The translations under genes and the position numbers were made by a program. From JAGIBJ01 sp032119795 (GTDB taxonomy: Bacteria > Actinomycetota > Thermoleophilia > Solirubrobacterales > Solirubrobacteraceae), in assembly GCA_032119795.1 (NCBI GenBank), contig JAUMFO010000024.1, positions 62,001 through 126,000 on the forward strand: DNA of 64,000 nt, read 5' to 3'. The notes beneath the pieces are model-generated. The model was not told where the DNA came from, ran no database searches, and saw nothing but the letters and a program-made list of their open reading frames with translations. Shown here piece after piece: positions 57,595-64,000 of this stretch. Within the stretch, counting starts at the first letter, position 1. Each line of letters opens with the position of its first letter.

Positions 57595-58449
57595 CGCCCG
57601 GGCGGGCAGGCGCGTGCGGCGCTCGCCGGCGTGCTCGCTCGCCAGGGCGGCCAGGTCGCGCCTCAGGTCGTCGTCGACGTCGGTGATGCCTCGAGCGACG
57701 CGGACCTCGCGTTGGTAGGCGATGTAGTGGTCGATGAGGTCGAGCAGCGTGCACTGCTGGGGCTTGCCGTCGACGAGGGCGACGAACAGCACGTCGACCT
57801 CCTCCTCGACGGGCATCTCGCCGGGCCGGCCCGTCCGCAAGCGGAACGTGCCTCGACCCGTGGCGTAGGCCGAGACGACCTCGTCGAGGTCGACGATCTC
57901 GCCGCCACCCGGGTAGTCCGGCCCGGGCATGAGGTGGCGGATGCGCTCCAGCCCGACGCTGGCATCGTCGATCCGGGCGGTGATCGCGCTGGCCAGCTCG
58001 CCGAGATGGTGCGGCGGGACGGTCGCGATACCGCCGCTCGTGCCATTGGCCAACAGCGTCGGGAACGTCCCCTGCAGCGGCGTCTCGTGGTGCACGATCG
58101 CGTGGCGGGCCTCGCGGTTGAAGCGCCGGTCACCGGGACCGAACATCGCGTCGCCGACGACCGAGTGGCGCGCCTCGGTCTCCAGCGAGGAGGACGGCGA
58201 CTCGCCGTCGACGCCGCCGAAGTTGCCCTCGCCGTCGATCAGCGGGTAGCGCGAGTGGAAGCTCGCCTCCATGTCGCAGAGCGAGCCGTAGACCTCGGCG
58301 CGCGTGAGATCTGACTGGCGCCGGGCGCGATCGATCACCGTCCGGCAGACCTGCCGACGCTCACTCGCCGGGCCGAGCCACAGCAGCACACGTCGCTGCA
58401 GGAGCGTGAGCCCGTCGCGTGCGTCGGGGACGTAGTCGAGACCGCTCAT
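57592..58449 (-). CDS. Miniature GyrA/ParC-like protein lacking the catalytic tyrosine
   Basis: A 285-residue protein clearly related to the A subunit of type IIA topoisomerases: VPDARDGLTLLQRRVLL, SRYPLIDGEGNFGGVDGE, FPTLLANGTSGGIATVPPHHLGELA, LMPGPDYPGGGEI, AYATGRGTFRLR and LLDLIDHYIAYQREV. Compared with E. coli GyrA, the YHPHGD block is missing and the Arg121-Tyr122 pair is replaced by Leu89-Glu90 (SSSLETEARH). The tower region and the C-terminal pinwheel are also absent, as the sequence jumps from the winged-helix end to the coiled-coil. It cannot cut DNA by the normal route. A TAGCGT -10 box 7 nt before the ATG and an intact frame suggest that it is expressed. A gyrase modulator or DNA-structure protein is possible. 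Confidence 0.88.
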   Translation of the reverse strand: MSGLDYVPDARDGLTLLQRRVLLWLGPASERRQVCRTVIDRARRQSDLTRAEVYGSLCDMEASFHSRYPLIDGEGNFGGVDGESPSSSLETEARHSVVGDAMFGPGDRRFNREARHAIVHHETPLQGTFPTLLANGTSGGIATVPPHHLGELASAITARIDDASVGLERIRHLMPGPDYPGGGEIVDLDEVVSAYATGRGTFRLRTGRPGEMPVEEEVDVLFVALVDGKPQQCTLLDLIDHYIAYQREVRVARGITDVDDDLRRDLAALASEHAGERRTRLPARA

Positions 58450-58462
58450 GCCTTCGACGCTA
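58450..58462 (-). promoter_or_regulatory. -10 box of a leaderless GyrA-like gene promoter
   Basis: On the minus strand TAGCGT (58462-58457), 7 nt, then the ATG at 58449. Confidence 0.45.
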
Positions 58463-58659
58463 CTCGCCCCCGGCCGCGTCGACCACCGAGCGGCGGCATA
58501 CCGCTCCATTTCTCAACTCCAGCCGCTCGGCGCAAAGCGGTCGCTACGCCCGTCGCGGCACCTCGGATCACGCGTTTCGGGGGCCCCAGCGCTGCGTGTT
58601 CATAAATTGTTCCGATCAGCGATCAGGTTTGTTCATCTTTATGTCGCAGAGTGATTCTC

Positions 58660-59331
58660 ATGCCGATCAAGCAGACCATTCTCACCCTCACCGCCGCCAG
58701 CGTCCTGACCTTCGGGTTCGCGGCCTGCGGTGACGACAACGACACCGCGTCGTCCTCCACGGAGAACGCGCCGGCCGCCGTTGAGCCCGCCGCTGAGGTC
58801 GCCGACCTCTCCAAGGGCGTCGACACGCAGGTCACGCTCGACGCTGGCTTCGTCGAGGCGCTTGGCACGCTCAAGCTCACGCCGGCGCCGGTTGGCACCG
58901 CCGAGATCACCAAGGCGGGCGTCGCCAAGTTCCCGATCACCGGCGGCAACGTCACGTACTACACGCCGGGCACCGTCTCCCCGTACGTGCAGGGCGAGAT
59001 CGACCATGCCGGCTCCGGCCTCTCACTGACCGCCGCTGGCGGCCCGAAGGTCGAGCTCACCGACTTCGTGATCGACCCGGGCGCCTCGGTGCTCACCGGC
59101 AAGGTCAGGGTCGACGGCGAGGTCGCCGCTGAGTCCGCTCCGCTGTTCTTCCTCGACGGCCGCACGCTCAACCCGCTCGCGACCGGCCCGAACGACACGG
59201 CCATCCTTGAGGGCACGACCGTCAAGCTCAAGCAGGAAGCTGCTGACCTCCTGAACACCACGTTCAAGGTCGACGCGCTCAAGGCCGGCCTCGTGATCGG
59301 CGTTGCCAAGATCACGGTGAAGACCGCGTAA
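58660..59331 (+). CDS. Lipoprotein with HtaA-like beta domain
   Basis: A 223-residue lipoprotein. The signal peptide (MPIKQTILTLTAASVLTFGF) ends in the lipobox FAAC with Cys23, followed by an acidic Ser/Thr tether. The mature domain (LDAGFVEALGTLKLTPAP, AKFPITGGNVTYYTPG, GEIDHAGSGLSLTAAGGPKVELTDFVIDPGASVLTGKVRVDG) looks like a beta-sandwich of the kind seen in HtaA-type heme-binding or related actinobacterial surface proteins. The resemblance is limited to pattern and no heme ligand is certain. The ATG at 58660 is preferred over GTG 58651. A strong terminator follows. Confidence 0.72.
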   Translation: MPIKQTILTLTAASVLTFGFAACGDDNDTASSSTENAPAAVEPAAEVADLSKGVDTQVTLDAGFVEALGTLKLTPAPVGTAEITKAGVAKFPITGGNVTYYTPGTVSPYVQGEIDHAGSGLSLTAAGGPKVELTDFVIDPGASVLTGKVRVDGEVAAESAPLFFLDGRTLNPLATGPNDTAILEGTTVKLKQEAADLLNTTFKVDALKAGLVIGVAKITVKTA

Positions 59332-59413
59332 GCACCAACCATCGGATCACGCGGCGCCTTCGCGAGCGCCGCGCCGATCTCCCGGGCCTGACCTCAAGAC
59401 GACCCGGGATCCC

Positions 59414-59443
59414 CGACGGGCCCTGCTTCGGCAGGGCCCGTCG
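59414..59443 (+). terminator. Terminator with TTCG tetraloop after the lipoprotein gene
   Basis: A perfect 13-bp GC-rich stem (59414-59426 and 59431-59443) closes a TTCG tetraloop, a very stable RNA hairpin, 82 nt after the stop. Confidence 0.85.
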
Positions 59444-59577
59444 TCGTGGTGGGGCGGCGTGCGCCGTTGGCCGCCCGTGACCGCGGCATGCGACGTGCGC
59501 GCGACCCCCAAGGCGTGAGTGTGACGGGTATCACTGCCGGCCTCCGTGGGCTGGTGGCCCCATCCGAGGAGACCCCC

Positions 59578-59952
59578 GTGAACGGCCCAGCCGATCCCGC
59601 CCCAAGTCCCGTCAATGCTCCGCACACTCCCGAAGAGCGTGCTGCCGCCTACGTAAAGGTCTCCGAGTCTCCGGAGTTCCACCACCTGCGCACGAAGTAC
59701 CGCGGATTCGTCTTCCCGGTCACGATCGGGGCGCTCGCCTTCTACTTCCTCTACGTCGGCCTCGCGGCCTACGCACCCGGCTTCATGTCGGAGAAGGTGG
59801 TCGGCAACATCAACGTTGGCCTGATCTTCGGCCTGCTGCAGTTCGTGATGGTCTTCGGCGTGACGGCCATCTACATCCGCTACGCCCAGCGCGTCCTTGA
59901 CCCGGCGGCCACCGAGATCCGCACCAAGATGGAAGCGGAGGGCCTGCGATGA
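59578..59952 (+). CDS. DUF485 domain membrane protein
   Basis: A 124-residue protein of the DUF485 family. It has a polar N-terminus, SPEFHHLRTKYRGFVFPVTIGALAFYFLYVGLAAYAP as the first membrane segment, and VGLIFGLLQFVMVFGVTAIYIRYAQR as the second. Members are nearly always encoded directly before the acetate permease ActP and may help its assembly or stability. The GTG at 59578 has a GAGGAG site about 7 nt upstream. Its stop overlaps the actP start by 4 nt. Confidence 0.92.
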   Translation: MNGPADPAPSPVNAPHTPEERAAAYVKVSESPEFHHLRTKYRGFVFPVTIGALAFYFLYVGLAAYAPGFMSEKVVGNINVGLIFGLLQFVMVFGVTAIYIRYAQRVLDPAATEIRTKMEAEGLR

Positions 59953-61544
59953 GCCCGCTTGCTGCCTCAGCGACGGTCGGCAGTCCGATCCTGAATCTGG
60001 CGATCTTCGTCGGATTCGTCGCGTTCACCCTGTTCTTCGTGATTCGCGCCAGCCGCACGAACACGGGCGCCGCGCAGATGTACACGGGCGGTGCGGCGTT
60101 CAGCGGCCGCCAGAACGGGATCGCGATCTCGGGCGACTACCTCTCGGCCGCATCGTTCCTGGGGATCGCGGGCGCCATCGCGATCTACGGCTACGACGGC
60201 TTCCTGTATTCGATCGGTTTCCTCGTCGCCTGGCTCGTGGCACTCCTCCTCGTGGCCGAGCTGCTGCGCAATACCGGCCGGTTCACCATGGCCGACGTCC
60301 TCTCGTTCCGGATGCAAGAGCGCCCCGTGCGGATGGCGGCCGCCATGTCGACGCTCGCCGTGTCGTTCTTCTACCTCCTCGCACAGATGGCCGGCGCTGG
60401 CGGCCTGGTGGCCCTGCTCCTCGACATCGAGACGCGCCTCGGGCAGTCGATCGTGATCGCCGTCGTCGGCGTCCTGATGGTGATCTACGTGCTGATCGGT
60501 GGCATGAAGGGCACCACCTACGTGCAGATCATCAAGGCGATCCTGCTGATCGCGGGCGCCTCGCTGATGACGGTGTGGGTGCTCGCGGAGTCCGGGTTCA
60601 ACCTGTCCAGCGTGCTCGGCGATGGCGCCGCAGCCGGCGCGGCCCTCGAGCCCGGGAAGCAATACGGGCTCACGGAGACGTCCAAGCTCGACTTCGTGTC
60701 GCTCTCGATCGCGCTGGTGCTCGGCACCGCCGGTCTGCCGCACATCCTCATGCGCTTCTACACGGTGCCGACGGCCAACGAGGCACGGCGCTCGGTCGTG
60801 TGGGCAATCTGGCTGATCGGCCTGTTCTACCTGCTCACCCTCGTGCTCGGCTACGGCGCCGCGGCGATGGTCGGCTCCGAGAAGATCCTCGCCGCGCCGG
60901 GGGCCGCGAACTCCGCGGCACCGCTGCTCGCCTACGAGCTCGGTGGCACGATCCTGCTCGGCGTGATCTCGGCGGTCGCGTTCGCGACGATCCTCGCGGT
61001 CGTCGCGGGACTCACGATCACGGCGTCGGCGTCGTTTGCGCATGACGTCTACGCCAACGTGATCCACCGCGGCAACCCACCGGAGGGCCAGGAGGTAAAG
61101 GTCGCGCGGCGCGCAGCCCTCGTGATCGGCGCGGTCGCGATCGCTGGCGGCATCGCGGCAAACGGCCAGAACATCGCGTTCCTGGTGGCACTCGCCTTCG
61201 CGGTAGCGGCCTCGGCCAACCTGCCGACCATCCTCTACTCGCTGTTCTGGAAGCGCTTCAACACGCGCGGCTGCCTGTGGTCGATCTACGGCGGCCTCAT
61301 CATCACGATCACGCTCATCTTCTTCTCGCCCGCCGTGTCGGGCACCGAGACGTCGATGTTCGTCAACAGCGACTGGTCGTGGTTCCCCCTCAAGAACCCC
61401 GGACTGGTCTCCATCCCCGCCTCGTTCCTCCTCGGGTTCCTCGGCACGATCACCAGCAAGGAGCACCTAGAGGTGAAGGCCGCCGAGATGGAGGTTCGCT
61501 CGCTCACCGGCGCCGGCGCGCACAAGGAGGTCGCCGAGCACTAG
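59949..61544 (+). CDS. actP: Cation/acetate symporter, SSS family
   Basis: A 531-residue sodium:solute symporter of the ActP type. About 13 membrane helices are expected; MYTGGAAFSGRQNGIAISGDYLSAASFLGIAGAIAIYGYDG in the first helices is a family hallmark, and RNTGRFTMADVLSFRM follows. It imports acetate and related short-chain acids with Na+ or H+. The upstream DUF485 gene overlaps by 4 nt. The acetate-activating enzyme Acs is not in the window. Confidence 0.94.
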   Translation: MSPLAASATVGSPILNLAIFVGFVAFTLFFVIRASRTNTGAAQMYTGGAAFSGRQNGIAISGDYLSAASFLGIAGAIAIYGYDGFLYSIGFLVAWLVALLLVAELLRNTGRFTMADVLSFRMQERPVRMAAAMSTLAVSFFYLLAQMAGAGGLVALLLDIETRLGQSIVIAVVGVLMVIYVLIGGMKGTTYVQIIKAILLIAGASLMTVWVLAESGFNLSSVLGDGAAAGAALEPGKQYGLTETSKLDFVSLSIALVLGTAGLPHILMRFYTVPTANEARRSVVWAIWLIGLFYLLTLVLGYGAAAMVGSEKILAAPGAANSAAPLLAYELGGTILLGVISAVAFATILAVVAGLTITASASFAHDVYANVIHRGNPPEGQEVKVARRAALVIGAVAIAGGIAANGQNIAFLVALAFAVAASANLPTILYSLFWKRFNTRGCLWSIYGGLIITITLIFFSPAVSGTETSMFVNSDWSWFPLKNPGLVSIPASFLLGFLGTITSKEHLEVKAAEMEVRSLTGAGAHKEVAEH

Positions 61545-61571
61545 GCGCGCGGCGCCCGACCCCGACGGGCC

Positions 61572-61584
61572 TAAGCTGTCGGCC
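61572..61584 (+). promoter_or_regulatory. -10 box of a leaderless thioredoxin-fold gene promoter
   Basis: TAAGCT (61572-61577), 7 nt, then the ATG at 61585. Confidence 0.45.
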
Positions 61585-61881
61585 ATGTTGCTCTACACGT
61601 GCGCCGTCGGCCGGCACGGCGCCTCCATGCCCGTCATCAAGCACCCGTGCGGGGTGGCGGCGAAGGCACTGGAGGGCGCCGGGCACGCGTTCGACCTGGA
61701 GACCGTCAAAGGGTTCAAGAACATTCCGTTCTCGACCCCCAAGGGCGCGCGCGACCGCATCGTGGAACTCACCGGCCAGCCCTACGTGCCGGTGCTCGTG
61801 CTCGACGACGGAACCACGGTCGCCGGTGAGCGCGAGATCGTGGCGTGGGCGGCGGCCAACCCGGCGAGTTCCGCCTCGTAG
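61585..61881 (+). CDS. Thioredoxin-fold (glutaredoxin/GST N-domain) protein
   Basis: A 98-residue protein with a thioredoxin fold. The first strand (MLLYTCAVGRHG) leads to an active-site-like HPCGVAAKALEGAG; the conserved cis-proline is in PYVPVLVLDDGTTVAGEREI. This matches stand-alone GST N-terminal or glutaredoxin-like proteins. Only one Cys is at the active site, so a monothiol mechanism is likely. It is 41 nt after actP and has its own leaderless promoter. Confidence 0.82.
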   Translation: MLLYTCAVGRHGASMPVIKHPCGVAAKALEGAGHAFDLETVKGFKNIPFSTPKGARDRIVELTGQPYVPVLVLDDGTTVAGEREIVAWAAANPASSAS

Positions 61882-61932
61882 GTCGCCGTCTTGCAGCGCC
61901 CGCGCCTCGCGCGCAGCGCCCGCCCCTAGGCG

Positions 61933-61944
61933 TAGGTTCAAGCC
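61933..61944 (+). promoter_or_regulatory. -10 box of a leaderless ferric-reductase-like gene promoter
   Basis: TAGGTT (61933-61938), 6 nt, then the GTG at 61945. Confidence 0.45.
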
Positions 61945-63279
61945 GTGACCCAACGCATGCCACGGCTCGCCGGCCGCGAAGCTGGCCCCGTCACCATTGG
62001 TGGCTTGGTGGTCGCACTCGCGGTGCTCTGGGTCATGGCTCGGCCTGCCGGTGCGTCGACGGCCTCCTACGTCGGGCAGTGGCTCGGAGCCGAGTCGGTC
62101 CTGCTGCTGTCGATCGCGCTGGTCCTCATCAGCACGCTCCCGTGGGTCGAGACGTGGTTCGACGGCATCGACCGTGCGGCGATCTGGCACCGTCGCGTGG
62201 CGATCACCGGCCTGGCGCTGCTGCTCCCCCACGTCCTGCTGGCGCAAGGCGAAGGCGGGCCGGGTGGCGCGATCGGCGTGGTCGGACTCACCGGCTTGGT
62301 GGCGCTCGTGGCGTGGGCGATCATCCCGCGGTGGCAGTCGGTCCTCCCGCGGCCCCTGCGGCCCTTGGTGCTGGCGGCGAAGGACGCGCCCGGCATCAGC
62401 GACCTACGGCGGCTGCTGGGCGGCTACGAGCGCTGGCGGATGCTGCACCGCACCACCGGCATCTTCGTCGGCCTTGGCTTTTTGCACGCTCTGCTCGATG
62501 GCACGCCATTCGGCGACGCGCCGCTGCTGCGCTGGTCGCTGGTGGCGATCGGCGGCATCGGGCTCGCGTTCTACGTGTATCGCGAGCTGCTCGCCCGGTT
62601 CTTCCTCTCGCTGCACGACTACCAAGTCGCGGCCGTCACGCCCGTGGCCGAGGACCTCACCGAGATCAGTCTCAAGCCGCTTGGTCGCCCGATGACGTTC
62701 GTGCCTGGCCAGTTCGCAATGGTGTACCTCGAGGGCAAGGACGGCTGGCACCGCCACCCGTTCACCATCGCCAGCGCACCCCAGGAAGACGTCGTGCGCG
62801 TGACCGTCAAAGCGCTTGGTGACTACACCGCGCGCCTGCGCGAGACGATCGAGCCTGGGATGCCGGCGGTGATCGGCGGGCCGCACGGCCGCTTCTTCCA
62901 CCACCGCGGCACGGGGCGCCAGCTCTGGGTGGCCGGGGGCGTCGGGATCGCACCGTTCCTGAGCTGGGTCCGCGCGCTCGACCAGACGCCCATCCGACAC
63001 GTCGACCTGTTCTACAGCGCGGAGGGCCGGGCACCGTTTAGCGACGAGCTGGAGGCGGCGGCCGCTGCCCACCCGACGCTGACCCTTCATCTGATCGACA
63101 CGTCGGTGCAGGGCCGTCTGACGACCGCCCAGATGCTCGAGGCCACCGGCGCAAGCCCGCGCGAACTCTCGGTCTTCATGTGCGGCCCGGCGCCAATGCT
63201 GCGGACCTTCCAGACGCAGCTCCACAGCGCCGGCGTGCCGTCTCGCCACATCCATCGCGAGTATTTCGACTGGCGTTAG
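61945..63279 (+). CDS. Ferric-reductase-like transmembrane flavoprotein
   Basis: A 444-residue membrane reductase. The N-terminal half has about five to six helices with His residues in the pattern AIWHRRVAITGLALLLPHVLLA and MLHRTTGIFVGLGFLHALL, positions suited to bind two hemes. The C-terminal half is a ferredoxin-NADP reductase module: VPGQFAMVYLEGKDGWHRHPFTIAS for FAD, VIGGPHGRFF, the NAD(P) motif VAGGVGIAPFLSWVRAL and MCGPAPML near the end. It probably carries electrons across the membrane to an acceptor such as Fe(III) or to a partner. The GTG is supported by a leaderless promoter. Confidence 0.88.
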   Translation: MTQRMPRLAGREAGPVTIGGLVVALAVLWVMARPAGASTASYVGQWLGAESVLLLSIALVLISTLPWVETWFDGIDRAAIWHRRVAITGLALLLPHVLLAQGEGGPGGAIGVVGLTGLVALVAWAIIPRWQSVLPRPLRPLVLAAKDAPGISDLRRLLGGYERWRMLHRTTGIFVGLGFLHALLDGTPFGDAPLLRWSLVAIGGIGLAFYVYRELLARFFLSLHDYQVAAVTPVAEDLTEISLKPLGRPMTFVPGQFAMVYLEGKDGWHRHPFTIASAPQEDVVRVTVKALGDYTARLRETIEPGMPAVIGGPHGRFFHHRGTGRQLWVAGGVGIAPFLSWVRALDQTPIRHVDLFYSAEGRAPFSDELEAAAAAHPTLTLHLIDTSVQGRLTTAQMLEATGASPRELSVFMCGPAPMLRTFQTQLHSAGVPSRHIHREYFDWR

Positions 63280-63337
63280 CTCGACTCACGCGCGCCGCCA
63301 CTTGGCGCTGGGTCGCCGAGCTGACTTCCACGACGAG

Positions 63338-63373
63338 ACGAGCCCCGCCCCGCTCATGCGGGACAGGGCTCGT
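63338..63373 (-). terminator. Stem-loop downstream of tRNA-Ser
   Basis: ACGAGCCC (63338-63345) pairs with GGGCTCGT (63366-63373), continued inside by CCCGC/GCGGG around a TCAT loop. It lies 5 nt past the 3' end of tRNA-Ser on the minus strand. Confidence 0.65.
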
Positions 63374-63377
63374 GCAG

Positions 63378-63465
63378 AGGAGGGAGGGGGATTCGAACCC
63401 CCGGTACGGGTTCACCGCACAGCAGTTTTCGAGACTGCCCCGTTCAGCCACTCCGGCATCCCTCC
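63378..63465 (-). tRNA. tRNA-Ser (anticodon CGA)
   Basis: The minus strand folds as a class II tRNA. The acceptor stem GGAGGGA pairs with TCCCTCC; the D arm contains AGTGGCTGAACGG; the anticodon stem is GCAGT/ACTGC around the loop CTCGAAA, so the anticodon is CGA reading UCG serine codons. A long variable arm (TGTGCGG/ACCCGTACC region) is typical of tRNA-Ser. The T arm is GGGGGTTCGAATCCCCC. CCA is not encoded, and the base after the acceptor stem is T rather than the usual G. Confidence 0.95.
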
Positions 63466-63543
63466 GGATGCGCCCCGCGAGGGGTAGGCGAAGCGGCTAC
63501 CTTAGCGGACCCTCGTCACGCTTTGCCTGCTGGCGGATGGCGA

Positions 63544-64000
63544 TCAGCGACGTGCGCGAAAGAAGGCCCGCAGCAGCTCGGCGCACTCGGGCTCCAGGAC
63601 GCCGGGCGCCACCTCGGGGCGGTGGTTGAACTCGGGGCGGTCCAGCACACTCAGCACGCTGCCGGCCGCGCCGGCCTTTGGGTCCCAGGCGCCGAACACC
63701 ACGCGCGGCACGCGCGAGAGGACGATCGCGCCGGCACACATCGTGCACGGCTCCAGCGTCACGTAGAGCGTCCCGCCCGTTACACGCCAGCCGTCGCCGA
63801 TCGCGTGGGCAGCCTCGCGAAGAGCCAGCACCTCGGCGTGGGCGGTCGGGTCACCGGCCAGCTCGCGCTCGTTGCGGCCTCGGCCGACGATCTCACCGCC
63901 AACGACGACGACGGCGCCGATCGGCACGTCGCCGTGGGCCTCGGCAATGCGTGCCTCGGCGATCGCCTCCCGCATCCAGCGCTCGTCGATCTCCTGCGCT
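63544..64000 (-). CDS. tadA: tRNA-specific adenosine deaminase TadA, 5' end off the window
   Basis: The open frame runs off the window, giving at least 152 residues. It is a zinc-dependent deaminase that converts A34 of tRNA-Arg (ACG) to inosine. The zinc and proton-shuttle motif is HAEVLALREA, and the second motif is PCTMCAGAIVLSRVPRVVFGA. The start is probably a few codons beyond the edge, since EIDERWMREAIAEAR continues the family N-terminus; the ATG at 63975 lies too far in. A tadA gene beside a tRNA-Ser gene is common in bacteria. Confidence 0.93.
   Translation of the reverse strand, partial: AQEIDERWMREAIAEARIAEAHGDVPIGAVVVVGGEIVGRGRNERELAGDPTAHAEVLALREAAHAIGDGWRVTGGTLYVTLEPCTMCAGAIVLSRVPRVVFGAWDPKAGAAGSVLSVLDRPEFNHRPEVAPGVLEPECAELLRAFFRARR

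Overview
This window is a very GC-rich stretch of bacterial chromosome, cut at both ends. The leftmost gene loses its 3' end and the rightmost (tadA) loses its start. Gene content points to an aerobic or microaerobic actinobacterium: CsoR with DUF305 and DUF6153-type copper genes, CobN paired with a ChlI/ChlD-type ATPase instead of CobST, O2-dependent CobG, PucR-type regulators, SpoIIE-type phosphatases and many TAnnnT -10 boxes placed 6-8 nt before start codons. A Thermoleophilia/Solirubrobacterales-like host would fit, but that is inference. I see no insertion sequence, phage, CRISPR array or plasmid function.

Layout. (1) 1-3044: a copper module (csoR with its own operator, a DUF6153-like membrane protein, a DUF305 lipoprotein, exported proteins). 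(2) 3076-27062: a nearly complete aerobic cobalamin (B12) pathway. A cobalamin riboswitch precedes cobN, then a fused ChlI-ChlD chelatase subunit, cobO, a GNAT protein, cbiA/cobB, a cobU-cobC/cobD fusion, cbiET (cobL) and cobM on the plus strand. After a GlxA-type regulator/DJ-1 pair come cobF, cobK, and a translationally coupled cobG-cobH-cobIJ operon. Between cobK and cobIJ lies an unrelated block of two TetR-like genes and an exported alpha/beta hydrolase. (3) 27193-33174: a PucR-type regulator divergent from a GMC oxidoreductase, with three SDR genes, probably lipid, sterol or alcohol oxidation. (4) 33161-39311: an amine/amino-acid oxidase, a membrane PAS-GAF-GGDEF diguanylate cyclase, a class III transaminase and alanine dehydrogenase. 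(5) 40781-45396: a xylose-type ABC importer (xylH, xylG-like, xylF) under a ROK repressor. (6) 45717-58449: mostly regulatory and stress genes, including a TetR-GAF-SpoIIE fusion phosphatase, an ECF sigma factor coupled to a membrane protein with four internal repeats, another PucR-type regulator, an M28-like peptidase with altered metal-site residues, an Ada-like DNA methyltransferase, a GFA protein and a miniature GyrA homologue lacking the catalytic tyrosine. (7) 58660-64000: a lipoprotein, DUF485 plus ActP acetate symporter, a thioredoxin-fold protein, a membrane ferric-reductase-like flavoprotein, tRNA-Ser(CGA) and tadA.

How it works together. The B12 genes cover precorrin-2 through ring contraction, methylations, precorrin-6 reduction, cobalt insertion, a,c-amidation, adenosylation and part of nucleotide-loop assembly. 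Several steps are combined in fusion proteins (ChlI-ChlD, CobU-CobC, CbiE-CbiT, CobI-CobJ). The sugar importer, the transaminase/alanine dehydrogenase pair and the acetate symporter suggest a heterotroph using sugars, amines and acetate. The most unusual items are the GyrA-like mini-protein, the TetR-GAF-SpoIIE fusion, the sigma factor/four-repeat membrane protein pair, and a 49-nt palindrome present in two intergenic copies.
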